From positions 57,627 to 121,626 of the forward strand of contig JBFMBX010000009.1 in assembly GCA_040754815.1 (NCBI GenBank): 64,000 nucleotides of DNA. Reading direction: 5' to 3'. The stretch's first letter is position 1. Each line of letters starts with the position of its first letter. The DNA comes from Bellilinea sp040754815. Its GTDB lineage: Bacteria; Chloroflexota; Anaerolineae; Anaerolineales; Anaerolineaceae. The notes beneath the pieces were generated by a model. That model ran no database searches. It saw nothing but the letters and a program-made list of their open reading frames with translations, and had not been told where the DNA came from. Of this stretch, positions 7,350-16,930 are shown one piece after another. A program made the translations under genes and the position numbers.

Positions 7350-8180
7350 TTAGAGGTACTTATAGTTTTTTCTAAACTCTCTCACCGTCTCCATAAACAC
7401 TTTTACCCTCATTGGATCAACGTGATTCTCAAAACAACCATCCACTTTGAAGGTAGTACCAACGACTGCACCATCCGCAATTCTTAACTGTTCACGCACA
7501 TTTTCAAGACGAACCCCCGTGTTGGCAAATAGAGGAGTATCACCAACGGCTTCCTTTACTTTTTGAAGAATACTAACATCGGTTTGTGTCCCTGCCGTCA
7601 AGCCAGACACACACAAACCATCCGGCCGATGATTGAAAACTGTGGAGCGGGCAATTTCCACCACATCCCGATCAGCAAGATACTTTGCAGCCTCAGGCAC
7701 AATATTGAAAAGCAGTTTGACATTCCTTGCGCTAATCATTTGGCGGTGACGAACAGCCTCGCCCGCATTGGGATTCCACAAACCAAAATCGCTCGCGTAA
7801 ACCCCAGAAAAGATTTCGCGGACGAATGCGGCACCAGTAGCTGCAGCCAAATCAAGCGATGCCTCAGGATCCCACAGGACATTAACCCCAAACGGCACTT
7901 TGATTTCGTGCATAATTTCACCAATCACCCTTGCCATGCTGGCAACTGTTATCGTATGAACCTTAGTCAGATAAGGCATACTGAATTCATTCGAGAACAT
8001 GACAGCATCAACACCGCCTTCTTGCAAGGCAAGTAGATCTTTTCGTGCCCAAGCGATCACTTCTTTCATCCCTTTTTCCTCATCATAATAGGGATCGCCC
8101 GGCAAGGGTAAAAGGTGACACATAGCAATAATCGGCTTTTTTACTCCAAAGGTTTCTTCAATCCAATTGCTCATAATCAT
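7350..8180 (-). CDS. BtpA/SgcQ-family TIM-barrel protein
   Basis: About 276 residues (start at 8180 or, two codons later, at 8174). Family marks include PIIAMCHLLPLPGDP near the start, GVDAVMFSNEF, the PFGVNVLWDPEAS strand and the GLCVSGLTAG and ADGAVVGTTFK phosphate-binding-like ends. BtpA/SgcQ proteins have a TIM-barrel fold; SgcQ is annotated as a nucleosidase-like enzyme and its substrate is unknown. It is the last gene of the sugar ABC operon. A catabolic role on the imported compound is inferred from that position. Confidence 0.8.
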   Translation of the reverse strand: MIMSNWIEETFGVKKPIIAMCHLLPLPGDPYYDEEKGMKEVIAWARKDLLALQEGGVDAVMFSNEFSMPYLTKVHTITVASMARVIGEIMHEIKVPFGVNVLWDPEASLDLAAATGAAFVREIFSGVYASDFGLWNPNAGEAVRHRQMISARNVKLLFNIVPEAAKYLADRDVVEIARSTVFNHRPDGLCVSGLTAGTQTDVSILQKVKEAVGDTPLFANTGVRLENVREQLRIADGAVVGTTFKVDGCFENHVDPMRVKVFMETVREFRKNYKYL

Positions 8181-8215
8181 TATCCTTGTTGTTTTTTATA
8201 GGTTATTTCCGCTTC

Positions 8216-9748
8216 TTAGTTCGTTTCAATGTACCTTGCCAGCTGATGCATTACGGGTTTTGTGCGAGGATAAATCTCTCGGAATATCCGATATGGTTCT
8301 TCATATTTCTTGTGATTATCAAAATCGGGTTCAATTCGATCCTTTACCTTTACCCATTGCTTAATCTCAGCCAGATTTTTGTACAAACCTATCCCAACTG
8401 CTGCTAAGAAAGCATCTCCATAACTGGCCCCAATTTGTTGTTCAGGAATTGAGATCTGCAAACCACAGATATCCGAGACAATCTGCATCCACAAAGGATT
8501 CTTACTTCCACCGCCAATGGCAAACAAATTGGTTGGTGAAACCCCTTCATGGCCCATTTCTTCAAAATTGTGTCGAATTCCGTAAGCCACTCCCTCTAAA
8601 ATCGCTCGATACACGTCAGCTTTGGTGTGTGCTAAGCGCAAACCGAATAGAACTCCTCGGGCGTTCGGGTCATGAATAGGAGTTCGTTCCCCTTCAAAAT
8701 AAGGGAGACATATCAAGCCATTAGCCCCAAGCGGAGAGTTAGCAGCCATAGCCGCCAGCAACGCATAAGCACCATCTGCCCCAGCATTTGCTACTTCCTG
8801 CTGGGCAAATTGATCTCGGAACCAGGTCGTCAGGCTACCTGCGGTTGACATTCCACCCAAAAATGCAAACGATCCGCTTTCTAAAAAGTTAGCGCTCCAA
8901 AAATGTTGAGTCCTGATCAGTTGTTCCGTTTTCATTATAAAAAAGACACTGCTTCCGAACATCAACATCATGTCACCAAACGCCGCCACCCCTGCCGCAA
9001 TTGCTTCCGCAGCGGCATCGGTAGTCCCACAGACGACCGGCGTTCCTTCTGCCAGACCGGTGATTTGGGCTGCCTCTCTGGTCACTTTCCCAACAACTTC
9101 ATGGCTCCAATACAAAGGGGGAAGTTGGTCAAAGGAAGTTATCACATCACCGAGTTCTACTAGCCATCTTCGTTCTTGAGTACTGAATAAGGGTGCGTAA
9201 CCACTGGCGGTATAAATGTCAATCGAGGGTTGACCGGTTAATTTATAAACAAGGTAAGCCTGACTGGTCAGAAACCAGCGCGTTTTTTGAAAAATATCCG
9301 GTTCATTATTGCGGATCCACAAAATTTTTGGACCAGAAGCCTGAGATGTAAGATGAGCACCACTGGTTTGAAAAATAAAATCTTTGCGGAGTTTTCGTTC
9401 TAATTGCCGAATTTCCTTTGTTGCCCGGGTGTCAATCCCGTATAAAATAGCGGGACGCAACGGTTTACCTTCCTCGTCAATAGGCACCACACAGGATCCA
9501 ATGGCGCTGATGCCAATTCCCCCAATTTCACCGGGTTTGACCCCGGATTTATTCAGTAATTGCTTGACGATTTCTACAAAATCACGCCACCAGACCTGTT
9601 CAGCATCGTGCTCAAAATAGCCCGGCTTGGGATTTGCCATTCCATGGGGTACCACATAGGTAGATACTAGGCTGCCATCAGGTTTAACCAAAACACCTTT
9701 TGAAGAGTACGTTCCAATATCCACGCCTAACAAGTAGAGATTGGTCAT
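8216..9748 (-). CDS. FGGY-family carbohydrate kinase
   Basis: 510 residues from the ATG at 9748. The N-terminal phosphate loop is LGVDIGTYSSKGVLV; the probable catalytic Asp lies in ILYGIDTRA; the C-terminal half has a GGGSKNPLWMQIVSDI adenosine motif and GASYGDAFLAA. Length fits xylulokinase-like members. It would phosphorylate the sugar or sugar derivative brought in by the neighbouring ABC transporter. The substrate cannot be told from sequence; xylulose, ribulose, erythritol and autoinducer-2-like compounds are all handled by this family. Confidence 0.85.
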   Translation of the reverse strand: MTNLYLLGVDIGTYSSKGVLVKPDGSLVSTYVVPHGMANPKPGYFEHDAEQVWWRDFVEIVKQLLNKSGVKPGEIGGIGISAIGSCVVPIDEEGKPLRPAILYGIDTRATKEIRQLERKLRKDFIFQTSGAHLTSQASGPKILWIRNNEPDIFQKTRWFLTSQAYLVYKLTGQPSIDIYTASGYAPLFSTQERRWLVELGDVITSFDQLPPLYWSHEVVGKVTREAAQITGLAEGTPVVCGTTDAAAEAIAAGVAAFGDMMLMFGSSVFFIMKTEQLIRTQHFWSANFLESGSFAFLGGMSTAGSLTTWFRDQFAQQEVANAGADGAYALLAAMAANSPLGANGLICLPYFEGERTPIHDPNARGVLFGLRLAHTKADVYRAILEGVAYGIRHNFEEMGHEGVSPTNLFAIGGGSKNPLWMQIVSDICGLQISIPEQQIGASYGDAFLAAVGIGLYKNLAEIKQWVKVKDRIEPDFDNHKKYEEPYRIFREIYPRTKPVMHQLARYIETN

Positions 9749-9769
9749 CATTCACCTCTTTTTGCGTCT

Positions 9770-10843
9770 TTAGAACAAAAACTGACCATTTTTGAAGATC
9801 AATTGACCATCTAAATAAATTTCTCCAAATTGCCGGGTATCCTTGACAATATCCCAGTGAATTGCGGATTGATTTGTCCCGCCTGTTTGGGGATACGCCC
9901 GGCCTAAAGCGATGTGGATTGTTCCTCCAATTTTTTCGTCTAACAATATGTCCTTTGAAAAGTACTTTACTTCCGGGTTTGTTCCAATCGCAAATTCACC
10001 AATCTTACTGGCCCCCGCATCAGTGTTAATAATCGAGTGGAGGAAATCCTGATTACTGGATGAAGTTGCTTCTACCAAATGACCTTTTTCCCAGCGGAGA
10101 CGAATATCGTTCATCAACCGCCCCCCCAACACACCGGGAAATTCAAAATAGATATAACCATCAACACTTGATTCTACTGGTGATGTAGCAATTTCTCCAT
10201 CCGGCATATTACTCATGCCAAGCGCAGCTTCCCAGGTTCTGCCTTCAACTGAGAAGCTCAGGTCTGTTTCGTTACCGACCAATCGGACATGTTTACCCCG
10301 GCTCAATTTCTCCGCCCACTTTCTCCACTGTTCTCCAACTTTCTCCCAATCCAGAAAACAAGCATTGAAGAACATATCTGTGAGGGTTTCTTCATCCATT
10401 CCAGCCTGTTGAGCGAGAGAAGCGTTGGGTACTCTGACCAGACACCAGCGCGTCTTTTGCCATCGCAAGGTCGAAATTGCCCCCATTGATTTTCGCAGGA
10501 GAGCAAGTTTATCAGAAGGGATATCCCAAAATACTTCTAAATTATAGGCCCCCCTCAAACCAAAATAGACATCAGCCCATTCCATTCCAAAAGATTCAAT
10601 TTCCGGGACCCAGCCAATTTGTTCGACCGAACCGTATTTTAAAAGTTGACGGTTCAACCTGTCCGACAAGAACTGAACTTGCGGATACGCCCCCGCTTTA
10701 ATACAAGCCCGATACACCGCCTCGACTAATGGATATGTCTCCAACTCGATAAAGGCAATCATAACTCGCTCTCCAGCTTGAACGCGGGTTGAATAATTGA
10801 CCAATAAATCCCCTAATTGTTCCCAGCGTTTATCCATGCTCAT
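9770..10843 (-). CDS. M29-type aminopeptidase homologue
   Basis: 357 residues, close to the usual length of thermophilic M29 aminopeptidases. Likely metal ligands are present in order: Glu in NMPDGEIATSP, Glu in KIGEFAIGTNP, His in TIHIALG and the HWD motif. The family removes N-terminal residues using Co or Zn. Its place between a sugar kinase and ABC permeases is odd for a peptidase. It may act on a glycopeptide or amino-acid-linked sugar, or may have taken another hydrolytic role; this is inference. Confidence 0.75.
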   Translation of the reverse strand: MSMDKRWEQLGDLLVNYSTRVQAGERVMIAFIELETYPLVEAVYRACIKAGAYPQVQFLSDRLNRQLLKYGSVEQIGWVPEIESFGMEWADVYFGLRGAYNLEVFWDIPSDKLALLRKSMGAISTLRWQKTRWCLVRVPNASLAQQAGMDEETLTDMFFNACFLDWEKVGEQWRKWAEKLSRGKHVRLVGNETDLSFSVEGRTWEAALGMSNMPDGEIATSPVESSVDGYIYFEFPGVLGGRLMNDIRLRWEKGHLVEATSSSNQDFLHSIINTDAGASKIGEFAIGTNPEVKYFSKDILLDEKIGGTIHIALGRAYPQTGGTNQSAIHWDIVKDTRQFGEIYLDGQLIFKNGQFLF

Positions 10844-10859
10844 GCTCCTTTTGCTTTAC

Positions 10860-11900
10860 TCAGTCGTTTTTAGTTCGGCCCCGAACAAAATAATTCACAA
10901 TGAAGATGATGATGAGAAGGATGCCCCATGCAAAGTCCCTGAAAAATGAACTGCCGCGTACCCCCGTCAGCAACATGTGAAAACCTGTTGAGAGAACCTG
11001 TAATATCAACACGGCAATAAAGATATCAATCACTTTACCAAAACCAGGAACTACTCCCGCCAGCACAGAAATTAAGATGGTTAATAGAACATAGGTGGTG
11101 GTTCCATATTCATAAGCCGCCGACATGGTACGGCTCATCACCAAAATACCTGTAATTGCAGAGAGAATCCCACTCAAAATATATACCCCAAGCAGCACTT
11201 TCCGATTTTCGACGGCAGAAAATTCGGCAGCGGTGGGGTTGGTACCGATCATGCGAGTCTTGAACCCAAAGGGGCTGCCGTTGAGAATAATATAGGTCAG
11301 GATAGTAAGAACAACAAACATAATAAATGGAATCGGAATTCCAGCAATAGTTTTGCTTCCAATGATTGAAACGCTGTCGGGAAAACCTGTTACAGTAACC
11401 CCTTTGGTCAATCCAGTGGAAATGCCCGTAAAAAATGTGAAGGTAGCCAGGGTTGCGAGAATGGGAGGAACGCCGATATAGCCGATCATTACCCCATTCA
11501 GTACGCCGCATAAAAATCCAACCAAAATTGCAATGATAAAAGCCTCAAGCACGTACCATCCCAACAGATTCGGGTCTACATCAGCAGGAATCATGCGCGT
11601 CAAAAACAAACCGGCAACCACAGCCGCTAAATTCGAAGTAGCATTGACGGATAAGTTAATACCACCACATAAGATGGTGATCATCATTGCCAGCGATAAT
11701 ATACCCAGCTCTGGCAATTGAAAAGCCATAGAAGTGATGCTTCTGGGTGTGAAAAATTTTTGAACCGTGAAGGTAAAAAACAAAACTAAGGCAATGAAAA
11801 CACCGGTAAGTAGAAGAGTCTGACCATCAATATGCAGCCGTTTCAAAAAGATGGTTACTTGTGAATTTTTTGTTACTTTGGGTGTCGATTCTTCGGTCAT
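10860..11900 (-). CDS. Sugar ABC transporter permease (RbsC type)
   Basis: 346 residues with about eight to ten hydrophobic helices. Family marks include LCGGINLSVNATSNLAAVVAG and the coupling region FSAVENRKVLLGVYILSG. Its start is 19 bases after the stop of the second permease gene. The two permeases are different, so the channel is probably a heterodimer working with the fused ATPase. Imports the ligand bound by the lipoprotein encoded at 14544-15623. Confidence 0.85.
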   Translation of the reverse strand: MTEESTPKVTKNSQVTIFLKRLHIDGQTLLLTGVFIALVLFFTFTVQKFFTPRSITSMAFQLPELGILSLAMMITILCGGINLSVNATSNLAAVVAGLFLTRMIPADVDPNLLGWYVLEAFIIAILVGFLCGVLNGVMIGYIGVPPILATLATFTFFTGISTGLTKGVTVTGFPDSVSIIGSKTIAGIPIPFIMFVVLTILTYIILNGSPFGFKTRMIGTNPTAAEFSAVENRKVLLGVYILSGILSAITGILVMSRTMSAAYEYGTTTYVLLTILISVLAGVVPGFGKVIDIFIAVLILQVLSTGFHMLLTGVRGSSFFRDFAWGILLIIIFIVNYFVRGRTKND

Positions 11901-11919
11901 TTTTTCTCTCGAAAAATAA

Positions 11920-12948
11920 TTAATCAGATTGAGTTAATTGACTGGTATGTCCCATACGTTTAGCCCTCAAATTCCTCAAAGCAGGAATAGAGGTGAATAG
12001 AATCAAGATTACCCCAACAACAAATCTCTGCCATTCAACCGGAATACCGGTGAGAATCAATGCCCGGTTGATAACTTGAATAACCAGCACCCCCAAGGTG
12101 GTCCCAATAATAGAGCCACTCCCACCGGTGATTGCTGCTCCTCCCAATATGATTGCTGCTAAAACATCCAGCGGCTGGGTAATGAAAATGACCGGGTTAA
12201 AGTAACGGCTAAGAAATGCCTGTGTAACACCAGCGATTGCCGAGAACAATCCCATGATTCCGAAAATCACGAAGAAAATCAAACGCACATTGAAACCAGA
12301 GCGGACGGCTACTTCGCGATTGCCTCCAATCGCATAAACCCCTCTTCCCAAGGTTGTATATTTCAGAAACCACCACACAAATAGACCTAAGCCCAACGCC
12401 AGTAAAACGGTTATGTGCAGCCCTGTTTCACCAACATTTGGGTCTTGGGCTTTGAGAATGAAAATATTGTAAAAACCGACTGCGCCTTTGGGGAGCGAGA
12501 AATTTGCCGTTGCCCCCACAAAGAACAGATTAAAACCATACCACATTGTAAACATTGCCAATGAAACATCAAAGATTGGCAACTTAAACCGCGTAACCAA
12601 AAAGGCGTTTAAAAGTCCAGCCAAAATGCCTGCCCCTCCGGCAATGAGATAATACAAGAGAACGCCTCCATCATAACCCTGCCTCAAAAGGAACATATGA
12701 GTCGCGTATGAGGTGGTGGCTGCAATGGCCACAAAAGAGATGTCAATACCACCGGCTATCACGATTGGCAGTAATCCATACGCAAGGATCAAGAATACGA
12801 TGGAAGATCGCAAAGTGTCGAACAAGGTGGAAATTGTGAAAAAGGCCGGGTTAATGGCACCAATTGTCAACGATAGAAAAAGCAGAATTAAAAATATTAC
12901 AAATTCATTTGAGCGAATTAATTTCTTAACTCGGAATTGACCAATCAT
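11920..12948 (-). CDS. Sugar ABC transporter permease (RbsC type), second subunit
   Basis: 342 residues, multi-helix membrane protein. Conserved features are IVIAGGIDISFVAIAA, AIGGNREVAVRSGFNV (coupling loop) and ILGGAAITGGSGSIIGTTLG, all typical of RbsC/LsrC-like subunits. It follows the ATPase gene by three bases, so the genes are tightly linked. Expected partner of the permease at 10860-11900. Confidence 0.85.
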   Translation of the reverse strand: MIGQFRVKKLIRSNEFVIFLILLFLSLTIGAINPAFFTISTLFDTLRSSIVFLILAYGLLPIVIAGGIDISFVAIAATTSYATHMFLLRQGYDGGVLLYYLIAGGAGILAGLLNAFLVTRFKLPIFDVSLAMFTMWYGFNLFFVGATANFSLPKGAVGFYNIFILKAQDPNVGETGLHITVLLALGLGLFVWWFLKYTTLGRGVYAIGGNREVAVRSGFNVRLIFFVIFGIMGLFSAIAGVTQAFLSRYFNPVIFITQPLDVLAAIILGGAAITGGSGSIIGTTLGVLVIQVINRALILTGIPVEWQRFVVGVILILFTSIPALRNLRAKRMGHTSQLTQSD

Positions 12949-12951
12949 TCG

Positions 12952-14478
12952 TTAATCCTCACTCACTGCCTTTGCTTGATTCTCCGAAAAGATCAAGCGT
13001 TGATATAAAAATTGTTCATCAATATCATCCCGTTGATATTCTTCCACAATTCTGCCCGTTCGCATTAATAAAATGCGATGGCAGGTTTGAAATAGCTCGG
13101 GAATATCATCCGAAATTAAAATTATCCCGATTCCCTGATTGGCCAACTGTCTGATCAGCTCATGGATCTCTGCTTTCGAACCCACATCAACTCCCACGGT
13201 TGGGCCATTGAGAATTAAAATCTTGGGCATGGTTGCCAGCCATTTGGCCAGAACCACTCTCTGTTGATTCCCGCCAGATAGGGTTTTTACAGGTAACCTT
13301 CCAGAGGGCGTTTTGATAGCCATCCGTTGAATCCACTGCTGGGATACTTCGGTCTTCGTTTTCGACTTAATTAAGCCGATCCTGGTGACCAATCGGTCAA
13401 TCACGCTAATAATAATATTGTCGTTGATGGATTGATCTAAAAACAGCCCCTGTTGAATACGGTCATCAGGCACATATCCAATCCGATTCTTAACCGCCTG
13501 TTGAATACTTTTGATATGGACTTCCTTCCCTTCAATAAAAATTCGCCCAGTGTCCGCCGGCAGCTCACCAAATAGTGCCAGTGCCAACTCAGTGCGACCA
13601 GAACCCAACAAACCAGTAATACCGAGCACCTCATTCTTTCTTAAGGCAAAAGAAACATCTTCAAAACCGTGCCGCAAACTTAAATTCTCTACCTTAAGAA
13701 GAGGGGTATCCATAGCGCCGGGGAAAGAAAAGGTAATGTTACTGCTGTCGAGTTTGCGACCGGTCATGTGATATTCCATCGTGGCAATATCAATACCTCT
13801 CGCGTCCTGATCTAAAACCTTTTTTCCGTTTCGAATGATTACCGTTCTTTCCGCAATCTCTCTAACCTCATTCAATTTGTGACTAACAAATAAGGTTGAA
13901 ATTCCCCTTTCTTTCAGATCATTAATTACCTTAAAAAGCGCAATTACCTCTTTTTGGGTCAGTGCTGTGGTTGGTTCATCCATGATTATGAGACGGGCAT
14001 CCGCCAGGATTGCTTTGGCAATAGCGATTAATTGTCTGTCCGCCGTAGATAGATTTTCAACCAGCTCATCGAGGGGCAACTCGATATTGATTCGTTGTAA
14101 GCCCTCTCGCGCAATTTTTTCCACCTCTCGCCAGTTGACAAGTTTTTTGCGATGAGCAAGTTGATGGTTAATTGAAATATTTTCAGCAACCGTCAAGTTT
14201 GGAAACAAAGAGAAATCCTGGTAAATCACCTGGATACCTTCTCGAATCGAATCGATTGGGGTTAATCTCTTGTAAAGCTTATTATTTAAGTAGATATTCC
14301 CTTCATCTGGAGCATAAACACCCGAAATGATTTTGATTAAGGTTGACTTACCAGAGCCATTTTCGCCCACTAAACAACAGATTTCGCCGGGGAAAATCGA
14401 AAGACTGACTTCATTAAGCGCAACTACACCGCCAAATCGTTTACTGATATTTTCAACTCGAATAATTGGTTCAGACAT
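12952..14478 (-). CDS. Fused double ATPase of sugar ABC transporter (RbsA/MglA type)
   Basis: 508 residues with two nucleotide-binding domains. Domain 1 has Walker A GENGSGKSTLIK near residue 38 and Walker B IIMDEPTTAL; its signature motif is a degenerate LSTADRQ. Domain 2 lacks a normal Walker A (GLLGSGRTEL) but keeps LSGGNQQRVVLAKWL. One degenerate half is usual for RbsA-like proteins. It powers import through the two downstream permeases. Confidence 0.9.
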   Translation of the reverse strand: MSEPIIRVENISKRFGGVVALNEVSLSIFPGEICCLVGENGSGKSTLIKIISGVYAPDEGNIYLNNKLYKRLTPIDSIREGIQVIYQDFSLFPNLTVAENISINHQLAHRKKLVNWREVEKIAREGLQRINIELPLDELVENLSTADRQLIAIAKAILADARLIIMDEPTTALTQKEVIALFKVINDLKERGISTLFVSHKLNEVREIAERTVIIRNGKKVLDQDARGIDIATMEYHMTGRKLDSSNITFSFPGAMDTPLLKVENLSLRHGFEDVSFALRKNEVLGITGLLGSGRTELALALFGELPADTGRIFIEGKEVHIKSIQQAVKNRIGYVPDDRIQQGLFLDQSINDNIIISVIDRLVTRIGLIKSKTKTEVSQQWIQRMAIKTPSGRLPVKTLSGGNQQRVVLAKWLATMPKILILNGPTVGVDVGSKAEIHELIRQLANQGIGIILISDDIPELFQTCHRILLMRTGRIVEEYQRDDIDEQFLYQRLIFSENQAKAVSED

Positions 14479-14494
14479 ATACAGACCTTTGTTA

Positions 14495-14524
14495 AGTTGG
14501 GGCGGTGCAGATACCGCCCCAACT
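14495..14524 (-). promoter_or_regulatory. Intercistronic hairpin between binding-protein and ATPase genes
   Basis: AGTTGGGGCGGT (14495-14506) and ACCGCCCCAACT (14513-14524) are perfect 12-base arms around GCAGAT. On the minus strand no strong U-run follows. Hairpins here commonly protect the upstream binding-protein mRNA and lower downstream expression, giving more binding protein than membrane subunits. Confidence 0.65.
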
Positions 14525-14543
14525 ATACAGAGAGCTTTTCTAT

Positions 14544-15623
14544 TTAGAAGGGATAATCATCCATGTTGTTGGCGTCAATCTTGATCCAGGCTGCACCATA
14601 AATTACAGGCACGCCATTTACGCCTTTGACCAATTTGATCTTTTCGTAACCGGGCACACCCAGGTCCATACCGTCAGTGATTGCCTCGCCCTTCAATACT
14701 TTGTAGGCAACTACATTACAGGCATAACCTGCGGTAGCCGGATCCCAGGCCATGGCAAGGTCAACTGCCCCGGTTTTGAGCAATTCGCCCGCATAGGACG
14801 GAATGCTTGTTCCAACCACGGCAATTTGATCTTGAAGCTTTGCTTCCTCAATTGCACGCCCGGCACCAACAACATCACCCGCCGCCGCTCCAAGCACACC
14901 CTTTACGTCCGGGTATGTTTTCAAAACGTCCTTCATCGTGTTGTAGGCAACCTCTTGGTCTTCTTTGGATTCATATTTGGCGATGAATTCCAGTTTGGGG
15001 TAGTTTTTCTCGGCATAGGCTTTGGCGCAATCCATCCATTCATTGTGGGATGCGTTAGTCAGGGAGCCAACAAACTGGATGTATTTTCCTTCTTCTCCCA
15101 TGCGGGTTGCCATTTCCTTCATCATTTCTTCGCCATAGGAGCAATTATCGAAGGCTTCAACATCATAGAGCAAAGTACCTTCTTTGGCGGTGGCGGCTTC
15201 ATGTCCAACCACAATAATCCCGCTGTCGATGGCTTTTTTCTGAACGGGTTCATTTTCGGGTACGCCGTACGGCACATTGCAAATTGCATCAACACCCTGA
15301 GCGATTAACGATTCGATAATCGCCACCTGGGCTGCCGAGTCAACCTGCGAGGGGCCTTCCATAAAAGCCTTAACGCCGTAGTCCTTGCCAAAGTCCTTGA
15401 CGCCGGTTTCCATCCTCAGGAACCAGTTGAAAGCGATTGACTTTACAACGGTAGCAAAGACCAATTCTTCCTGTTCAACCGCTTTGGTCGGTTCTGAAGC
15501 TGCAGGAGCTTTGGTTGGCTCTGTACCCGCCGGAGGTTGAGTGGTGGCGGCTTGCTGTGGCGCACAAGCAGCTACCAGGGCAATGATTAACAGCACAGAT
15601 AGAACAAACAGACTCTTTTTCAT
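14544..15623 (-). CDS. Sugar-binding lipoprotein of ABC transporter
   Basis: 359 residues. An N-terminal signal (MKKSLFVLSVLLIIALVAAC) ends in the lipobox VAAC with Cys20, followed by a Thr/Pro/Ala-rich linker of about 30 residues. The rest is a type I periplasmic-binding fold with QVAIIESLIAQGVDAICNVP and a VVGTSIPSYAGELLKTGAV strand, resembling RbsB/LsrB/rhamnose-binding proteins. It is the first structural gene of the operon and is separated from the ATPase by a hairpin. A GGAG site precedes the start. Ligand unknown. Confidence 0.85.
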   Translation of the reverse strand: MKKSLFVLSVLLIIALVAACAPQQAATTQPPAGTEPTKAPAASEPTKAVEQEELVFATVVKSIAFNWFLRMETGVKDFGKDYGVKAFMEGPSQVDSAAQVAIIESLIAQGVDAICNVPYGVPENEPVQKKAIDSGIIVVGHEAATAKEGTLLYDVEAFDNCSYGEEMMKEMATRMGEEGKYIQFVGSLTNASHNEWMDCAKAYAEKNYPKLEFIAKYESKEDQEVAYNTMKDVLKTYPDVKGVLGAAAGDVVGAGRAIEEAKLQDQIAVVGTSIPSYAGELLKTGAVDLAMAWDPATAGYACNVVAYKVLKGEAITDGMDLGVPGYEKIKLVKGVNGVPVIYGAAWIKIDANNMDDYPF

Positions 15624-15742
15624 TTTGTTACTCCATTGTTTCTGAGAAAAGGGATACGATCAATTGGCTTACTAGTCAGCGATTTACGACAAACTTCCTC
15701 ACCTTCTTCCTCTTCACCTCCTCCAAAAAAATTGAAATTGAA

Positions 15743-16504
15743 CTATACGCGCAGAACCTCAACGCCCATTTTTTCGATTTGTTCAACAATCTCCGCAGGG
15801 GCTTTGGTATCCGTTAGAATGCGATCAGCAGCCGTCACAGGCGCAATTGAATTCAAAGCGATTTGTCCAAACTTTGATGAATCAGCAACGACTATGATTT
15901 CTTTAGCCCTCTTCAACATTGCCTGTTTTACGAGAGCATCCTCTAAGTTAAATTCGGTAAAGCCAATTTCCGGGTCAATTCCGCCTGCCCCCATGAAAAA
16001 CTTATCAACATTGAAACCCTCGATAGTTCTTTCAGCCAGATGACCTACCAACGATAGTTCCCCCCGCCGGAGAATGCCCCCGGTTAAAATCAAGCGAATG
16101 CCCGGATGATCCACTAACGCCAGTGCAATATGAAATGAAGGGGTGATGACAGTGAGGTTTTGGCGATCGTAGATATTTTTGGCAATTTCAAGCGTGGTTG
16201 TGCCAACATCAAGCATGATCGAATCGCCGTTCTGGATCATCTCAGCAGCTGCCTTGCCGATCTTCTGCTTTTCTTCACTGCATTTGACGCTTCGCGATAA
16301 AAACGGCGGTTCATAACTTCTGCCACTCCCGCTGATGGCTCCGCCATGCACACGCCGCAGCAAACCTTTCCGCTCCAAAATATCAAGGTCTCGGCGGATG
16401 GTAACTTCGGACACACCAAACCTCGCAACCAGTTCGGTTACCTGAACCGATTCGTTCTGGTTGATTAATTCAAGGATGATCTGATGTCTTTTGTGAGAAT
16501 TCAT
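15743..16504 (-). CDS. DeoR-family transcriptional regulator
   Basis: 253 residues. Residues 1-57 are the DeoR winged helix (VTELVARFGVSEVTIRRDLD, then LRRVHGGA). The C-terminal sugar-phosphate-sensing domain has IMLDVGTTTLEIAKN, LTGGILRRGELSLVG and MGAGGID. DeoR proteins usually repress catabolic operons and release DNA on binding a phosphorylated sugar, which the FGGY kinase downstream could supply. Upstream lie two adjacent palindromes, probable operators. No good ribosome binding site is visible. Confidence 0.9.
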   Translation of the reverse strand: MNSHKRHQIILELINQNESVQVTELVARFGVSEVTIRRDLDILERKGLLRRVHGGAISGSGRSYEPPFLSRSVKCSEEKQKIGKAAAEMIQNGDSIMLDVGTTTLEIAKNIYDRQNLTVITPSFHIALALVDHPGIRLILTGGILRRGELSLVGHLAERTIEGFNVDKFFMGAGGIDPEIGFTEFNLEDALVKQAMLKRAKEIIVVADSSKFGQIALNSIAPVTAADRILTDTKAPAEIVEQIEKMGVEVLRV

Positions 16505-16860
16505 GGGGGAAATGGAAACAAGAAAGTTTCGATTACTTTCAAATAATACAAAATTTTTGATTGTTTGTCAATAATCAATCAATAATATTGGACTTTGAAC
16601 CAGTTATTTGATTTGAGTAGAAGGAAAGATATATGAGCAATTGCTCATGAGCCAATAATTGGCTAACTAAAAACGAAAAGATTAATGATTTGACAATCAT
16701 TTTTCCTAACTACTTTGATCAAGAAAACCATCTCCAAGTTTCAAATTTAGTAATGAAAATTGCTAAATTTCACCAACTTGACCGTTTTTTTTATCCGAGA
16801 TCATTCCTGCTATTGTCAAGTCAATTTTTTGTATTTTTCCCAAAAATACAGGCTCACCCG
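16505..16860. promoter_or_regulatory. AT-rich regulatory region with two adjacent palindromes
   Basis: No gene is supported here. The region is strikingly AT-rich. ATGAGCAATTGCTCAT (16633-16648) is a perfect palindrome, and AGCCAATAATTGGCT (16650-16664) follows one base later with 7-base arms. TTGATT and AATCAA form a looser pair near 16557-16578. These are good candidates for DeoR or catabolite operators controlling the sugar operon to the left. Confidence 0.5.
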
Positions 16861-16877
16861 GGGTGCGGGTGAGCCTG
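16849..16877 (-). terminator. Rho-independent terminator of the PTS operon
   Basis: CAGGCTCACCC (16849-16859) and GGGTGAGCCTG (16867-16877) are perfect 11-base arms. On the minus strand the stem is followed by TATTTTT. It lies just past the IIC stop codon at 16931 and separates the PTS operon from the sugar ABC operon. Confidence 0.85.
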
Positions 16878-16930
16878 TCTGCAAAGGAGAGACCCGTTAA
16901 TGGCAACCGGTAATCAAATTCTCACGGGTC

